NCBI GenBank assembly: GCA_002347025.1
Contig: DEAE01000023.1
Location: forward strand, 1 to 63,871
Source of the DNA: Acidobacteria bacterium UBA2990
GTDB taxonomy: Bacteria; Acidobacteriota; Vicinamibacteria; Vicinamibacterales; UBA8438
Direction: 5' to 3'
Length of the DNA stretch: 63,871 nucleotides
In this document: positions 50,810-59,170 of the stretch, piece after piece
How the letters are laid out: each line of letters opens with the position of its first letter
Numbering within the stretch: position 1 is the stretch's first letter
Notes under the pieces: generated by a model
Told to the model about the DNA's origin: nothing
What the model saw: the letters and a program-made list of their open reading frames with translations, nothing else
The model's database searches: none
Position numbers and translations under genes: made by a program

Positions 50810-52369
50810 TTAAGGCCGAGGATAGAGCCAGCGCCCGACGGTTCCATTATTTCGGGTAGCATCGGTCAGGTCGTACCATGCTGGATTCTCGCTCCCATGG
50901 GAACAATGATTTTGGATGATGTCGATGATGTACACGTCGGTGCTGTGATTACCATCGCCGATGCCATAGAAGTAGTCCACTATGTCGACCGAAGGGTCGT
51001 TACAATTTCCTCGCTTGCAATTGTAGCCCCAGCGGGAATCAGTCTCACGGAGTTTCTCGACCGCTAGGTCCATAAACTCCCATGTTCCACCTTCCTCCTG
51101 GCAAGAGTTAGCGAGCGCCGCCGAGTGGGTTTCTGCGAGCTCGGCAATGAGCGCCGCTTCGTTCGGTAAGGGGAGTTTTTGGCCTGGTGCCGGATCAGAT
51201 GTACGCGGCCCTGACCCCGGTAGTGTCGTTGGCGACTCAGTCTGAGCCGTTGGTGTTCGGAAACTGTGTGGGGCCGACCATTCGGTCATGATGCTGCCGT
51301 TTGAGGCATTCACGCGCCAGAAGTAATGGCGATCGGTCTGGAGTGTGTTGGTTGTGGTCGCGGACGTGCTAGAACTACCAGACCGAGGTACTTCCATTAC
51401 AGTCGTTGGATTCCCGAATGAGGTTCCTTCGTCAATCTCAAACCGGTAGGTGACGGTGCCGGCCGAGCCAGACACGACGCCGTTGGTTACAGTAAATGTC
51501 GGACGGATTGAGTCTGTCGTGGCACCATTGATCGGAGAAGCCGGTATCGGAGTTCCGATTGTGATTGGTGGCGGCGGCGTGCGAAAGCTGGCAGTTGCAG
51601 ACCAGGGCCCAATAATCTGACCGTTTCGTGCCTTCGCTGATGCTCTGACCCTCCAATGGAATGTCTGGTTGTGGGCAAGCTCGCCCGGTGAGACCGAAGG
51701 ATTGGTTCCAAGGACTGGATTGGACGTCAAGACCGCTATTGGGGATATGAATTCCGGATCAGTGGCTAATTCGAATCGGTATTGAACATCCTCGGCTGGT
51801 CCAGAGGTTTCTGCGTGGTTCGCCACGAGCAAAGGAATGTTTGTTGCGGTCTCTTGGCCGCCACTCGGCTCACTAGCAACGGCCTGGGCAATGTTGACGG
51901 GTGAAAATACTTCAAATGATACTACTTCGGAGTAGGCACTTGAGTTGGCCCCATCTACAGCCCTTACGCGCCAGAAGTACAGTTCTTCCGCTTCCAACGA
52001 TTCCTTGAGGTCGACCAGCACAGGGCTGTTGTCATGAGGTTGAATGCCGTCCATGCTGAGACGGGTTTGCGAAAATGTGGGTTCCCTTGCAACTTCCACC
52101 TGGTAGGTGAATGGGCGAGGGCTATTCGATGTGACGCTTTCGAAACTCAGAACGATTGGCTGTTCCGTTGCGGCGATCAGCCTGCCATCAGGTGGGTCAA
52201 GAGCGGAGGGTGTGGTGATTGTTACCCCGGCAATAGGGCCAGCGATTTGGGGACTGAGAGGGTTAGAGCTTCGCTCAGAGCTGCATCCAGCGATTCCTAG
52301 AATGAGGCCTGGTAAGAGAATATGGATGAGGTTTGTGGTGGTTCTCTGGAGGATAACTGGTTGTTCCAT
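50810..52369 (-). CDS. Lipoprotein with Fn3-like repeats and novel conserved C-terminal domain (paralogue A)
   Basis: A 519-residue lipoprotein: signal with lipobox IAGC (Cys at about 29), three Fn3-like modules (about 55-150, 155-270 and 275-375) each with the pattern YFWRVRA/FHWRVRAS/YFWRVNAS, a proline-rich linker, and a C-terminal domain (about 397-519). The last 98 residues share 82 identities with the neighbouring paralogue, counted by hand without gaps. They contain four cysteines (SCQEEGG, NCKRG, GNC, NHCSHG), WEFMDLAVEKLRETD, DYFYGIGDG and DVYIIDIIQ. I do not recognise this domain. The modules in front of it are much less alike. Fn3-like repeats suggest display on the cell surface. 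Probably co-transcribed with the methyltransferase gene. Confidence 0.8.
   Translation of the reverse strand: MEQPVILQRTTTNLIHILLPGLILGIAGCSSERSSNPLSPQIAGPIAGVTITTPSALDPPDGRLIAATEQPIVLSFESVTSNSPRPFTYQVEVAREPTFSQTRLSMDGIQPHDNSPVLVDLKESLEAEELYFWRVRAVDGANSSAYSEVVSFEVFSPVNIAQAVASEPSGGQETATNIPLLVANHAETSGPAEDVQYRFELATDPEFISPIAVLTSNPVLGTNPSVSPGELAHNQTFHWRVRASAKARNGQIIGPWSATASFRTPPPPITIGTPIPASPINGATTDSIRPTFTVTNGVVSGSAGTVTYRFEIDEGTSFGNPTTVMEVPRSGSSSTSATTTNTLQTDRHYFWRVNASNGSIMTEWSAPHSFRTPTAQTESPTTLPGSGPRTSDPAPGQKLPLPNEAALIAELAETHSAALANSCQEEGGTWEFMDLAVEKLRETDSRWGYNCKRGNCNDPSVDIVDYFYGIGDGNHSTDVYIIDIIQNHCSHGSENPAWYDLTDATRNNGTVGRWLYPRP
50864..51109 (-). repeat. Diverged tandem duplicate, copy A (encodes the shared C-terminal domain)
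   Basis: 246 bp aligning without gaps to 52732-52977. The first 54 bases (50864-50917) are identical to 52732-52785. The rest differ at scattered, mostly third-codon, positions. Confidence 0.85.
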
Positions 52370-52677
52370 GGTTAACCACTAGCGGCTACGAGCAGCCCCA
52401 TGGTTAGTTATCGGATGACCGATTGTCTTAGATTAGTCGGGGCGATCGGAATAACCTCAGAAGAGGTCGGTAGAAGGACCGACCAGTCTGTCGATTTCGG
52501 CACTCCTGATCTGAGGATTTGTAAGGGGCGTGGCTGATCTTTACGCTAGGACATTACTCGTTGTGCCATTGAGAAACCCGGCGATTACCGTTGTAGAAAA
52601 TTCACCCCGAGGACAGTCCGACCTTGCTAGAACACCACGCTGGAGTCATATCGTGTGCTCAGATGGAGACGTTCGGT
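52370..52677. other. 308-bp gap between the two paralogous lipoprotein genes
   Basis: No gene recognised. GGTCGGT (52465-52471) and ACCGACC (52478-52484) form a 7-bp stem with a 6-base loop, but no T-run follows on the minus strand. It may separate two transcription units or hold a promoter for the lower paralogue. Confidence 0.45.
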
Positions 52678-54303
52678 CTACTGGCGTGGATACTTCCAGC
52701 GACCGATCTCTCCTCCGTCTTTGGTGGCTTGGGTCAGGTCGTACCATGCTGGATTCTCGCTCCCATGGGAACAATGATTTTGGATAATGTCGATGATGTA
52801 CACATCGGTGCTGAGATTGCCGTCGCCAATACCGTAGAAGTAGTCGACAACGTCAATTGAAATATGATTGCAGTCACCACGCTTACAGTTGAACCCCCAT
52901 CGCGTATCTGTCTCCCGTAATTTTTCGACAGCTAGATCCATGAACTCCCATGTTCCACCCTCTTCCTGGCAAGAGTTGGTAAGTAAGCCCGGGTTGGCCC
53001 GAGCGAGCTGGGTTATGAGTGCTAACTGGTTCGGCAAGGGCAACTTCTGTCCGGGGAGGGGGTCGGCAGTGCGATTCTCAGCACTAGATGTGAAAGTGTA
53101 GGTTTCTGACCACTCAGATGTGGTGCCGGCAGCGGCTGATTTACCGCGGGCTGCCCACCAAAATTGGGTGGAAGGTGCTAGAGAATCCTCAAAGGTGTCA
53201 GCTGTGGTGCCACCGGCACCGAGTGGTTCCTCGAAAGTAACAGGACTCGGGAACGTTGCCCCGTCGTCGTCCAAGCGGAATTCGATGATTACATCACTAA
53301 GTCCAAGAATTTCTGGGTTGGTGACAACGAGCTCAGGGGTGCGATTTGGCACTGTTGTGCCGCTGGTTGGGGACAGGGGAGTCGGAACCCCGATCAAAGC
53401 TGGGGTTGCAAACGTGGCGGTCGCTGACCAAGGTCCAAGTTCGTCACCTATCTTGGCCCGTGCTCGCCATTGATAGGTGGTTGTCTCCTCGAGCATGACA
53501 TTAGTTTGATAGCTTACTGGACCTGTTGTCTGGAGGGTTTGGTTCGTTTCTACAGGCGTTGTGGTGCCATCAATACTCACGACCGAGAGCTCAAAGAAGA
53601 CATAAAGATCACTGCGCGCGCTGAGTTGTTCCTGAGTAATGAACTGAGGAGCTGGGCTTGACACTGTGAGTAGTGGGGTCAAGTCGTCGGTTTCTATCCC
53701 ATTGATTGGTGATAGAGGGGTCGGGGGATTCACCTTGAGTGTAGAACTGTCCGGGCCTGTTGCCAGACTGCTACTGCCGATGTTGTCTGGCTCCACTCCA
53801 ACGGTCGCAATGGTTATGCCGTTGAAGTCGACAGTTGGATCGAGTGCGAATTGGTTGGCTGAAGCCTGCGAGGATCTGTCGGCCGTAGTACCGGTCGAGT
53901 CAGGTCTCTGAACTGGGCTTCCAGAACTACCAGACAATGAGTCTGGTGATGACTCTAACGGTGTCTCTGGGGTGTTGGTGGCTAGGCTACCCGAGATTGT
54001 CGACCTTACCGCTTCGCTGTCGAAGTCGATTCCATCAGGATCACCTATAGAATCTGTTTGAGTTATTGGGAGGGCGACTATCGCTGGCGTTTGATCAGCG
54101 GATACACGGCTCAGCGAGAGTTGGGGTGTGCCGGACGTGGTCGTTACGTTACTGGCGGATGGGATCCCGTTGGGGGAACTCAGGACCGGTGTTTCCATGG
54201 GGGAACTTGGGGCCGTGGGGGCCGAGTTGTTTCCGCAGCCGGTACACATGACGATGAAAAAGGCTAGGGACCAACCACACGCTGTGCTCCGAACGGTTGA
54301 CAT
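52678..54303 (-). CDS. Lipoprotein with Fn3-like repeats and novel conserved C-terminal domain (paralogue B)
   Basis: A 541-residue lipoprotein with lipobox MCTGC (Cys23). Residues 25 to about 205 are low-complexity S/T/P-rich, followed by Fn3-like modules (about 205-310 and 310-405, with TTYQWRARA and STQFWWAARG). The same C-terminal domain as paralogue A occupies about the last 120 residues. The start at ATG 54303 keeps GGAGAG in front; a GTG at 54321 is in frame. It is divergent from the outer-membrane protein gene. The S/T/P linker resembles a flexible stalk that would hold the C-terminal domain away from the membrane. Function unknown. Confidence 0.8.
   Translation of the reverse strand: MSTVRSTACGWSLAFFIVMCTGCGNNSAPTAPSSPMETPVLSSPNGIPSASNVTTTSGTPQLSLSRVSADQTPAIVALPITQTDSIGDPDGIDFDSEAVRSTISGSLATNTPETPLESSPDSLSGSSGSPVQRPDSTGTTADRSSQASANQFALDPTVDFNGITIATVGVEPDNIGSSSLATGPDSSTLKVNPPTPLSPINGIETDDLTPLLTVSSPAPQFITQEQLSARSDLYVFFELSVVSIDGTTTPVETNQTLQTTGPVSYQTNVMLEETTTYQWRARAKIGDELGPWSATATFATPALIGVPTPLSPTSGTTVPNRTPELVVTNPEILGLSDVIIEFRLDDDGATFPSPVTFEEPLGAGGTTADTFEDSLAPSTQFWWAARGKSAAAGTTSEWSETYTFTSSAENRTADPLPGQKLPLPNQLALITQLARANPGLLTNSCQEEGGTWEFMDLAVEKLRETDTRWGFNCKRGDCNHISIDVVDYFYGIGDGNLSTDVYIIDIIQNHCSHGSENPAWYDLTQATKDGGEIGRWKYPRQ
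52732..52977 (-). repeat. Diverged tandem duplicate, copy B
   Basis: Counterpart of 50864-51109, same length and same reading frame. Confidence 0.85.
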
Positions 54304-54482
54304 AGTAGGGGATCTCTCCACGAGGTTTTAAAGGGATGCAGGTTTTTAGTCAGTCCAGATTTCTGCAACCCCCTGAACCCATAGTAACAGACACGGAGGA
54401 TTTGTCTGAAGTTGGTTGGGGTGCACTAGCGCAGGGAATAGGGTGCCGATAATCACTAGTAGGGAGCTGTGTTAGGATGGAA

Positions 54483-54511
54483 TTGTACTAGCCGGCTACC
54501 TTTCTTATACT
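54483..54511 (+). promoter_or_regulatory. Candidate promoter before the outer-membrane protein gene
   Basis: TTGTAC (54483-54488), 17-bp spacer, TATACT (54506-54511). The -10 lies only 16 bases from the ATG at 54528, giving a very short leader, so either translation starts at the later ATG (54546) or the site is fortuitous. Confidence 0.35.
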
Positions 54512-54527
54512 CGAGGATCAACAGCAG

Positions 54528-55337
54528 ATGCACAGCGGATGTTCAATGACTGTAGGAGCAGTCCGGGTTTTCGCAGTCCTTGCGTTTGGAATATTTGTGA
54601 CTGTTAATGAAACGGCAGCGCAAACGGTGACTGTTGATGATACGGCAGGACAAACGCAGGTCTGGGAGGACAAAGGCTATTTCAAAATCAATTACCTGTA
54701 TGAGGCGACCAGTCGGTCGATTCAGGAGACTTTCAGTAATTCTATTTACGGTGAATCTGCGACCTACACCGCAACCCACAAAATGGGTGGTGGCGGAGGT
54801 TTTGATGTTGGTGCGGGCTATCGGGTATGGCAGAACATGGCTGTGGGTTTGACGGTCACTTCCAGGTCTGTGCGTGATGGCTTGTCGGTCGAAGGGAAGA
54901 TTCCTCATCCGCTCTTCTACAATCGGCCCCGTTCAGCGAATTTGACTAGTGCGAATCTTCAAAGCAAGGAACTAGGGGTCCATTTGCAGGCTGTGTGGGT
55001 AGTGCCGTTGTCTGATGTGATTCGAGTTGCTCTTTTGGCAGGACCGTCAGCGTTCAGGCTTCATCAGGGTCATGTATCCGGGATTGGTAGTCCTACCGAA
55101 GGCGCTGCCCCATACGACACTGTGGCGATATCAGGGATTGCGACCAAGGATTTGAGGGGTGCTGGCATTGGTTTCAACGCCGGCGTCGATGTGACCTATT
55201 TGTTCACGGAGCGCCTCGGAGGTGGGGTGTTCGCGCGCTGGGCTGGTGGCAATGTCGATCTGGCCACCTCGGGTGGCCGGCAGTCGGTGAAGGTCGGTGG
55301 CCTCCAGACAGGTATTGGAATCAGGGCATTCTTCTAG
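54528..55337 (+). CDS. Outer-membrane beta-barrel protein
   Basis: A 269-residue protein with a signal peptide (hydrophobic about 11-30) and an alternating beta-strand body ending in the aromatic IGIRAFF, typical of outer-membrane barrels recognised by BamA. Strand-like segments are YFKINYLYEATS, FDVGAGYRVWQNMAVGLTVTS, ELGVHLQAVWVVPL and VGGLQTGIGIRAF. No enzyme motif is visible. A 30-bp in-frame duplication at 54597-54656 repeats VTVNETAAQT as VTVDDTAGQT near the mature N-terminus. Divergent from the paralogous lipoproteins. GAGG lies about 11 bases before the ATG. Confidence 0.78.
   Translation: MHSGCSMTVGAVRVFAVLAFGIFVTVNETAAQTVTVDDTAGQTQVWEDKGYFKINYLYEATSRSIQETFSNSIYGESATYTATHKMGGGGGFDVGAGYRVWQNMAVGLTVTSRSVRDGLSVEGKIPHPLFYNRPRSANLTSANLQSKELGVHLQAVWVVPLSDVIRVALLAGPSAFRLHQGHVSGIGSPTEGAAPYDTVAISGIATKDLRGAGIGFNAGVDVTYLFTERLGGGVFARWAGGNVDLATSGGRQSVKVGGLQTGIGIRAFF
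54597..54656 (+). repeat. In-frame 30-bp tandem duplication near the signal peptide end
   Basis: Two copies with period 30 (54597-54626 and 54627-54656), both starting GTGACTGTT and ending CAAAC in the same phase. They encode VTVNETAAQT and VTVDDTAGQT. Confidence 0.8.
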
Positions 55338-55715
55338 AACATTTCAAATCGATTCGAACTTGATGGACCTTGCGATTTTCGACAGAGTGGCGCCTTCTGG
55401 TGGGATTTTCTTCACCTGCGGGCAAGCTCGAAGGCAAGTGGCTGCCGGAATTGTGTCGGGCTGACGCAGGTTCCACCCCTTGAGATTAGTTGAATAGGTT
55501 CTATGTGGGAGTTACGTTAGGTCTATACCTAAACCCTGTCCTTTCAATCAATTGGTAAGAGGCTGTTGTGGCGTTGACCATAGAGAAAGCCGGCTTGTAT
55601 AATCAGCTTCCTAGGGCTTGAGTGTGACAGGTGGTATTAGTGTAAATGTTGCCGAATTATCCCTTCGAAGCCCGGGTCAGCATAGTGACTAGCTGGAGCC
55701 TATCCACCAACGACA
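55338..55715. other. 378-bp gap upstream of the glycosyltransferase operon
   Basis: No open frame with protein character. It contains the strong promoter-like site at 55574-55603. The leader from there to the GTG at 55716 is about 105 bases, and no riboswitch fold is recognised. Confidence 0.5.
55574..55603 (+). promoter_or_regulatory. Near-consensus sigma-70 promoter of the GT operon
   Basis: TTGACC (55574-55579), 18-bp spacer, TATAAT (55598-55603). It precedes the first gene of the glycosyltransferase operon by about 110 bases. Confidence 0.65.
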
Positions 55716-56954
55716 GTGCAGAAAACCGCCCGAATCTTGATGCTCGCGCCAGAACCATTTTTTGAGCCGCGTGGCACACCGTTCAGTGAATATCATCGGA
55801 TCAAGGTTCTGGTTGAGCTTGGTTTCGCGATTGATTTAGTTACCTACCCAGTCGGACAGGATGTGTCCCTGCCGAATCTTCGTATCTACCGGTGCATGAG
55901 GTTGCCATTTCTGAGACGGGTGGCGATTGGACCTTCTCTGATCAAGCTACTACTAGATGCCTTGTTGGCGATTAAGGCGGTAAGGTTGGCTCGGAGAGGC
56001 AACTATGCCGCGATTCACTCGCACGAGGAAGCAGGTTTGCTTGGAGTTTGGTTGGCGAGATGGCTAGGAATACCTCATCTGTATGACATGCACTCCAGTT
56101 TGCCTCAGCAATTGAAGAATTTTCATTATTCGCGGTCTCGTCTAATTCGACACCTGTTTGATCGTGTGGAAAGGACTATGGTTCACGGGTCTGAGGTAGT
56201 GGTGACCATTTGCCAGGAACTCTATGATTCAGTGGTTGCTATGGGCGCAGGTGATCGCGCGGTTTTGATTGAGAATGTCATGGGGGGAGACATGGAGACC
56301 AACGCGTCCCTTCCTGTGCGCGAACGTTGGGGCATTCCGGTAGGAGCGCCATTGGTGGTTTACACAGGAACATTTGAGCCCTATCAAGGTCTTGATTTGC
56401 TCTATTCCGCTGTGAGCCTTCTGGTGAAGACACACCCAGAGGCGAAGATATTGATTGTAGGCGGAGAGCCCAAACAAGTGGCGCTTGCCGAATCTCGAGC
56501 TCAGCGAGAACAGCTGCCTTTGATCTTTACCGGTAGGAGAGCCGCCAATGAGATTCCCTGTTTTGTAGCGGCAAGTGACATTCTAGTTTCTCCGAGGGTG
56601 GTTGGTACCAATACTCCCTTGAAGATTTACTCGTACCTTCGCTCGGGACGTCCTATTGTCGCAACCAATCTACGGACTCATACTCAGGTTCTGGATGATA
56701 AGACGGCGGTTCTCGTACCACCCTCACCACAAGCGTTGGCTTCGGCGATTGGCCAGTTGATAGATAACCCGGAAGAGGGGATTCGCTTGGCGGCGGCGGC
56801 TTCGGAATTAGCGAGTCGGAGATACAGTAGGGAGGTTTACATAACCCGGACTCGGCAGGCCTACCGGATGCTACTGAATAGAAGATCGGTTGATGAAGAG
56901 ACTAGTTCTGGGGGTGGGTATGTGGAGGCGACTGGGAGTCCGCCAAGCGCGTGA
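55716..56954 (+). CDS. GT4 family glycosyltransferase
   Basis: A 412-residue retaining GT4 enzyme (GT-B fold). The N-domain starts MLAPEPFFEPRGTPFSEYHR, typical of a sugar-transferase subgroup. The C-domain has VVYTGTFEPYQGLDLL (about 214-229), ILIVGGEP and VSPRVVGTNTPLKIYSYLRS, where the usual EX7E is replaced by a TPLK-type motif seen in this subgroup. It transfers a sugar from a nucleotide donor. The GTG start shows no obvious ribosome binding site. Its stop overlaps the epimerase start by 4 bases. First gene of a five-gene operon. Confidence 0.9.
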   Translation: MQKTARILMLAPEPFFEPRGTPFSEYHRIKVLVELGFAIDLVTYPVGQDVSLPNLRIYRCMRLPFLRRVAIGPSLIKLLLDALLAIKAVRLARRGNYAAIHSHEEAGLLGVWLARWLGIPHLYDMHSSLPQQLKNFHYSRSRLIRHLFDRVERTMVHGSEVVVTICQELYDSVVAMGAGDRAVLIENVMGGDMETNASLPVRERWGIPVGAPLVVYTGTFEPYQGLDLLYSAVSLLVKTHPEAKILIVGGEPKQVALAESRAQREQLPLIFTGRRAANEIPCFVAASDILVSPRVVGTNTPLKIYSYLRSGRPIVATNLRTHTQVLDDKTAVLVPPSPQALASAIGQLIDNPEEGIRLAAAASELASRRYSREVYITRTRQAYRMLLNRRSVDEETSSGGGYVEATGSPPSA

Positions 56955-57937
56955 ATGTTCTTGTGACCGGCGCGAGCGGCTTTACAGGTGGGTGGCTTGC
57001 ACGGTATCTGGTGAATCAGGGTGATAGGGTTCGTGCATTGATACGTCCGGCCTCTAGAGGGAAGTCTGAGGACCTACTCGCTCACGGGATCGAATTGGTG
57101 CAAGGTGACCTTGCAGATAGGGGATCCTTGGTAGCTGCCTGCGAGGATATTAAGGTCGTGTATCACATAGCTGCCAGCTATCGGACAGCAGGTCAGCTTG
57201 CCAAGGAATATCGAGAGGTGAACGTCGGCGGGACGAAAAGGTTACTCGAGGCTGCGGCAGAGGCTGGTGTAGCTCGAGTCGTTCATTGCAGCACCGGTGG
57301 AGTCCATGGAGATGTGAAGCATCCTCCGGCCAACGAGGAGGCCCCTTTGGCACCAGGGGATGTCTACCAAGCCAGTAAGCTTGAAGGTGAACAGTTGGCT
57401 AGGGCTTTTGGCGAACAGAATGGCTTGGATGTTGTTGTAGTTCGGCCGATCGGGATTTATGGTCCAGGAGACACCCGCTTTCTGAAGATGTTTCGCGGGC
57501 TGGCGCGCCGTCGGTTTCCGATGCTTGGGTCCGGCAATGTCTATTACCACCTCACATACGTAGAAGACCTAGTGCGAGGTTTTCGCTTATGTGCGACGAC
57601 CTCAGACGCGGCCGGGCGGACCTACCTATTGGCAGGGCCGCGTTACACGACGTTGACAGACCTTGTTGGGTTGATTGCCGAGGAGCTTAAGGTAAGTCCA
57701 CCTGGTCGTTGTTGGCCGGTCTGGCCGGTATGGCTTGCCGGGGCGCTGTGCGAGGGTGTGTGTATACCACTTCGGGTTAACCCGCCGCTTTTTAGGCGAC
57801 GAGTTGAGTTCTATACCAAGAGCCGAGCCTTTGATGCCTCTCGCGCCAAGGCAGAACTTGGGTTTGAACCGAGGGTTGACCTTCGGGAAGGTATTCACCG
57901 GACCGCTGTGTGGTATCAAGAGCAGGGGTGGTTGTGA
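56951..57937 (+). CDS. NAD-dependent epimerase/dehydratase (extended SDR)
   Basis: A 328-residue extended short-chain dehydrogenase. The cofactor motif TGASGFTGGWLARYL (about 6-20), HIAASYRT, CSTGGVHGD and catalytic YQASKLEGE (Tyr at about 138, Lys at 142) are visible. It probably modifies a nucleotide sugar or an isoprenoid-linked intermediate (relatives include dihydroflavonol reductase-like hopanoid-associated enzymes). The GTG start and both 4-base overlaps tie it to the flanking GT4 genes. Confidence 0.9.
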   Translation: MNVLVTGASGFTGGWLARYLVNQGDRVRALIRPASRGKSEDLLAHGIELVQGDLADRGSLVAACEDIKVVYHIAASYRTAGQLAKEYREVNVGGTKRLLEAAAEAGVARVVHCSTGGVHGDVKHPPANEEAPLAPGDVYQASKLEGEQLARAFGEQNGLDVVVVRPIGIYGPGDTRFLKMFRGLARRRFPMLGSGNVYYHLTYVEDLVRGFRLCATTSDAAGRTYLLAGPRYTTLTDLVGLIAEELKVSPPGRCWPVWPVWLAGALCEGVCIPLRVNPPLFRRRVEFYTKSRAFDASRAKAELGFEPRVDLREGIHRTAVWYQEQGWL

Positions 57938-59145
57938 GGAAACTTAATATCGTCCACATCTGTGATCACTTAGGCTGGACTGGTTCACGGATGCACGGCG
58001 TGAAGCGGCTGTTTGCTTGGATGCTCCCACGCTTCGATTGCGATCGGTTCACTGTTTCACTGATCAGTTTACGAGAACGTGATGAGTCGGAAGACAATCT
58101 TGAGCGTTTCGGGGTTGACGTAACGTATTTGGGTCGTGATCGTTTCGATCCATTGACGCTACCGGCCCTTATGCGGATCCTGAGGCATAAACAGGCTGAT
58201 ATTCTTCACATGCATGGTTATGGAGCGACAACTTTCGGTCGAATGGCTGCTGCCTGGGATCGAATACCTACATTGGTACACGAACATGCCAATCTAACAG
58301 CGACACCGTGGTTTCAGCAGATTGCTGATCAACTGTTGCTGCCATTTACTGATTTGGCGATAGCGGTATCAAAGTCGACCGCCGAGTTCGTCATCAAGGC
58401 TCGGCGTATTCCATCTGACCGTACACGAGTCGTGTATCTTGGAGCACCACTGAATGAATTCGGCCGTGTCCGTTTAGCTAGTGAGGTGGAGGCGGCACGC
58501 TCTGAACTTGGGGCCTCGAAGCGAACCTTTACAGTCGGAACGGTGACTCGACTCATGCCTTCCAAGGGCAACGAGTACCTCATTTCGGCTATCCCACAGG
58601 TTCTGGAAGCTTGTCCAAACGTTCGATTTTACGTTGTGGGGGAAGGGGAGCTTTCGGGTCAGCTTGAAGCTCAAGCGAAAGAACTGGGAGTGGCTGACAA
58701 GGTTAGGTTTGTGGGATTTATGCGTGACGTAGCGAGGGCGTATGCTGCATTCGATCTTGTGGTGTTTCCTTCCCTATGGGAAGGGACCCCGTTGACGGCC
58801 TTTGAAGCGTTAGCAATGGGGCGTCCAATAATTGCGACGGATTGCGATGGCCTGCTTGACATCCTTACTCCCGATGTTGACGCTCGGATAGTGCCAAAGC
58901 GGAACTCTGAAGCTTTAGCGAGGGAGATCATTGGTCTCCGGCTTAATCCTGAGGCCAGAGAGGATTTAGGGAATAACGCTAGAAAAACGGGTGCAGCATA
59001 CGATATTGGTCAGTTTGTCAGCAAGATGGAACGACTCTACCAGCTGATGCATGAGCTATCGCGAGCCACCCACAGAAGAGGTGTATCTAGAGCGGATCTA
59101 AATTTCCTTACCGAGGGAGCGCACCCTTCAAGTGATCTAGTCTGA
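57934..59145 (+). CDS. GT4 family glycosyltransferase
   Basis: A 403-residue GT4 enzyme. It starts VRKLNIVHICDHLGWTGSRMHG (written here only to show the N-domain start), and the C-domain has VGTVTRLMPSKGNEYLISAI (about 198-217), FYVVGEGELSG and the EX7E motif in SLWEGTPLTAFEALAMG. The GTG at 57934 sits in the stop of the epimerase gene (GTGA) with AGGGG upstream; a GTG at 57910 is in frame too. Likely acts in the same polysaccharide or glycolipid pathway as the neighbouring genes. Confidence 0.9.
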   Translation: MRKLNIVHICDHLGWTGSRMHGVKRLFAWMLPRFDCDRFTVSLISLRERDESEDNLERFGVDVTYLGRDRFDPLTLPALMRILRHKQADILHMHGYGATTFGRMAAAWDRIPTLVHEHANLTATPWFQQIADQLLLPFTDLAIAVSKSTAEFVIKARRIPSDRTRVVYLGAPLNEFGRVRLASEVEAARSELGASKRTFTVGTVTRLMPSKGNEYLISAIPQVLEACPNVRFYVVGEGELSGQLEAQAKELGVADKVRFVGFMRDVARAYAAFDLVVFPSLWEGTPLTAFEALAMGRPIIATDCDGLLDILTPDVDARIVPKRNSEALAREIIGLRLNPEAREDLGNNARKTGAAYDIGQFVSKMERLYQLMHELSRATHRRGVSRADLNFLTEGAHPSSDLV

Positions 59146-59170
59146 CTGAGACGGTGATCATGCCAGAGCT

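Noticed and set aside
52465..52484. Intrinsic terminator between the paralogous lipoproteins
   Set aside because: A 7-bp stem exists but no T-run follows on the minus strand, and it is about 190 bases from the stop codon.
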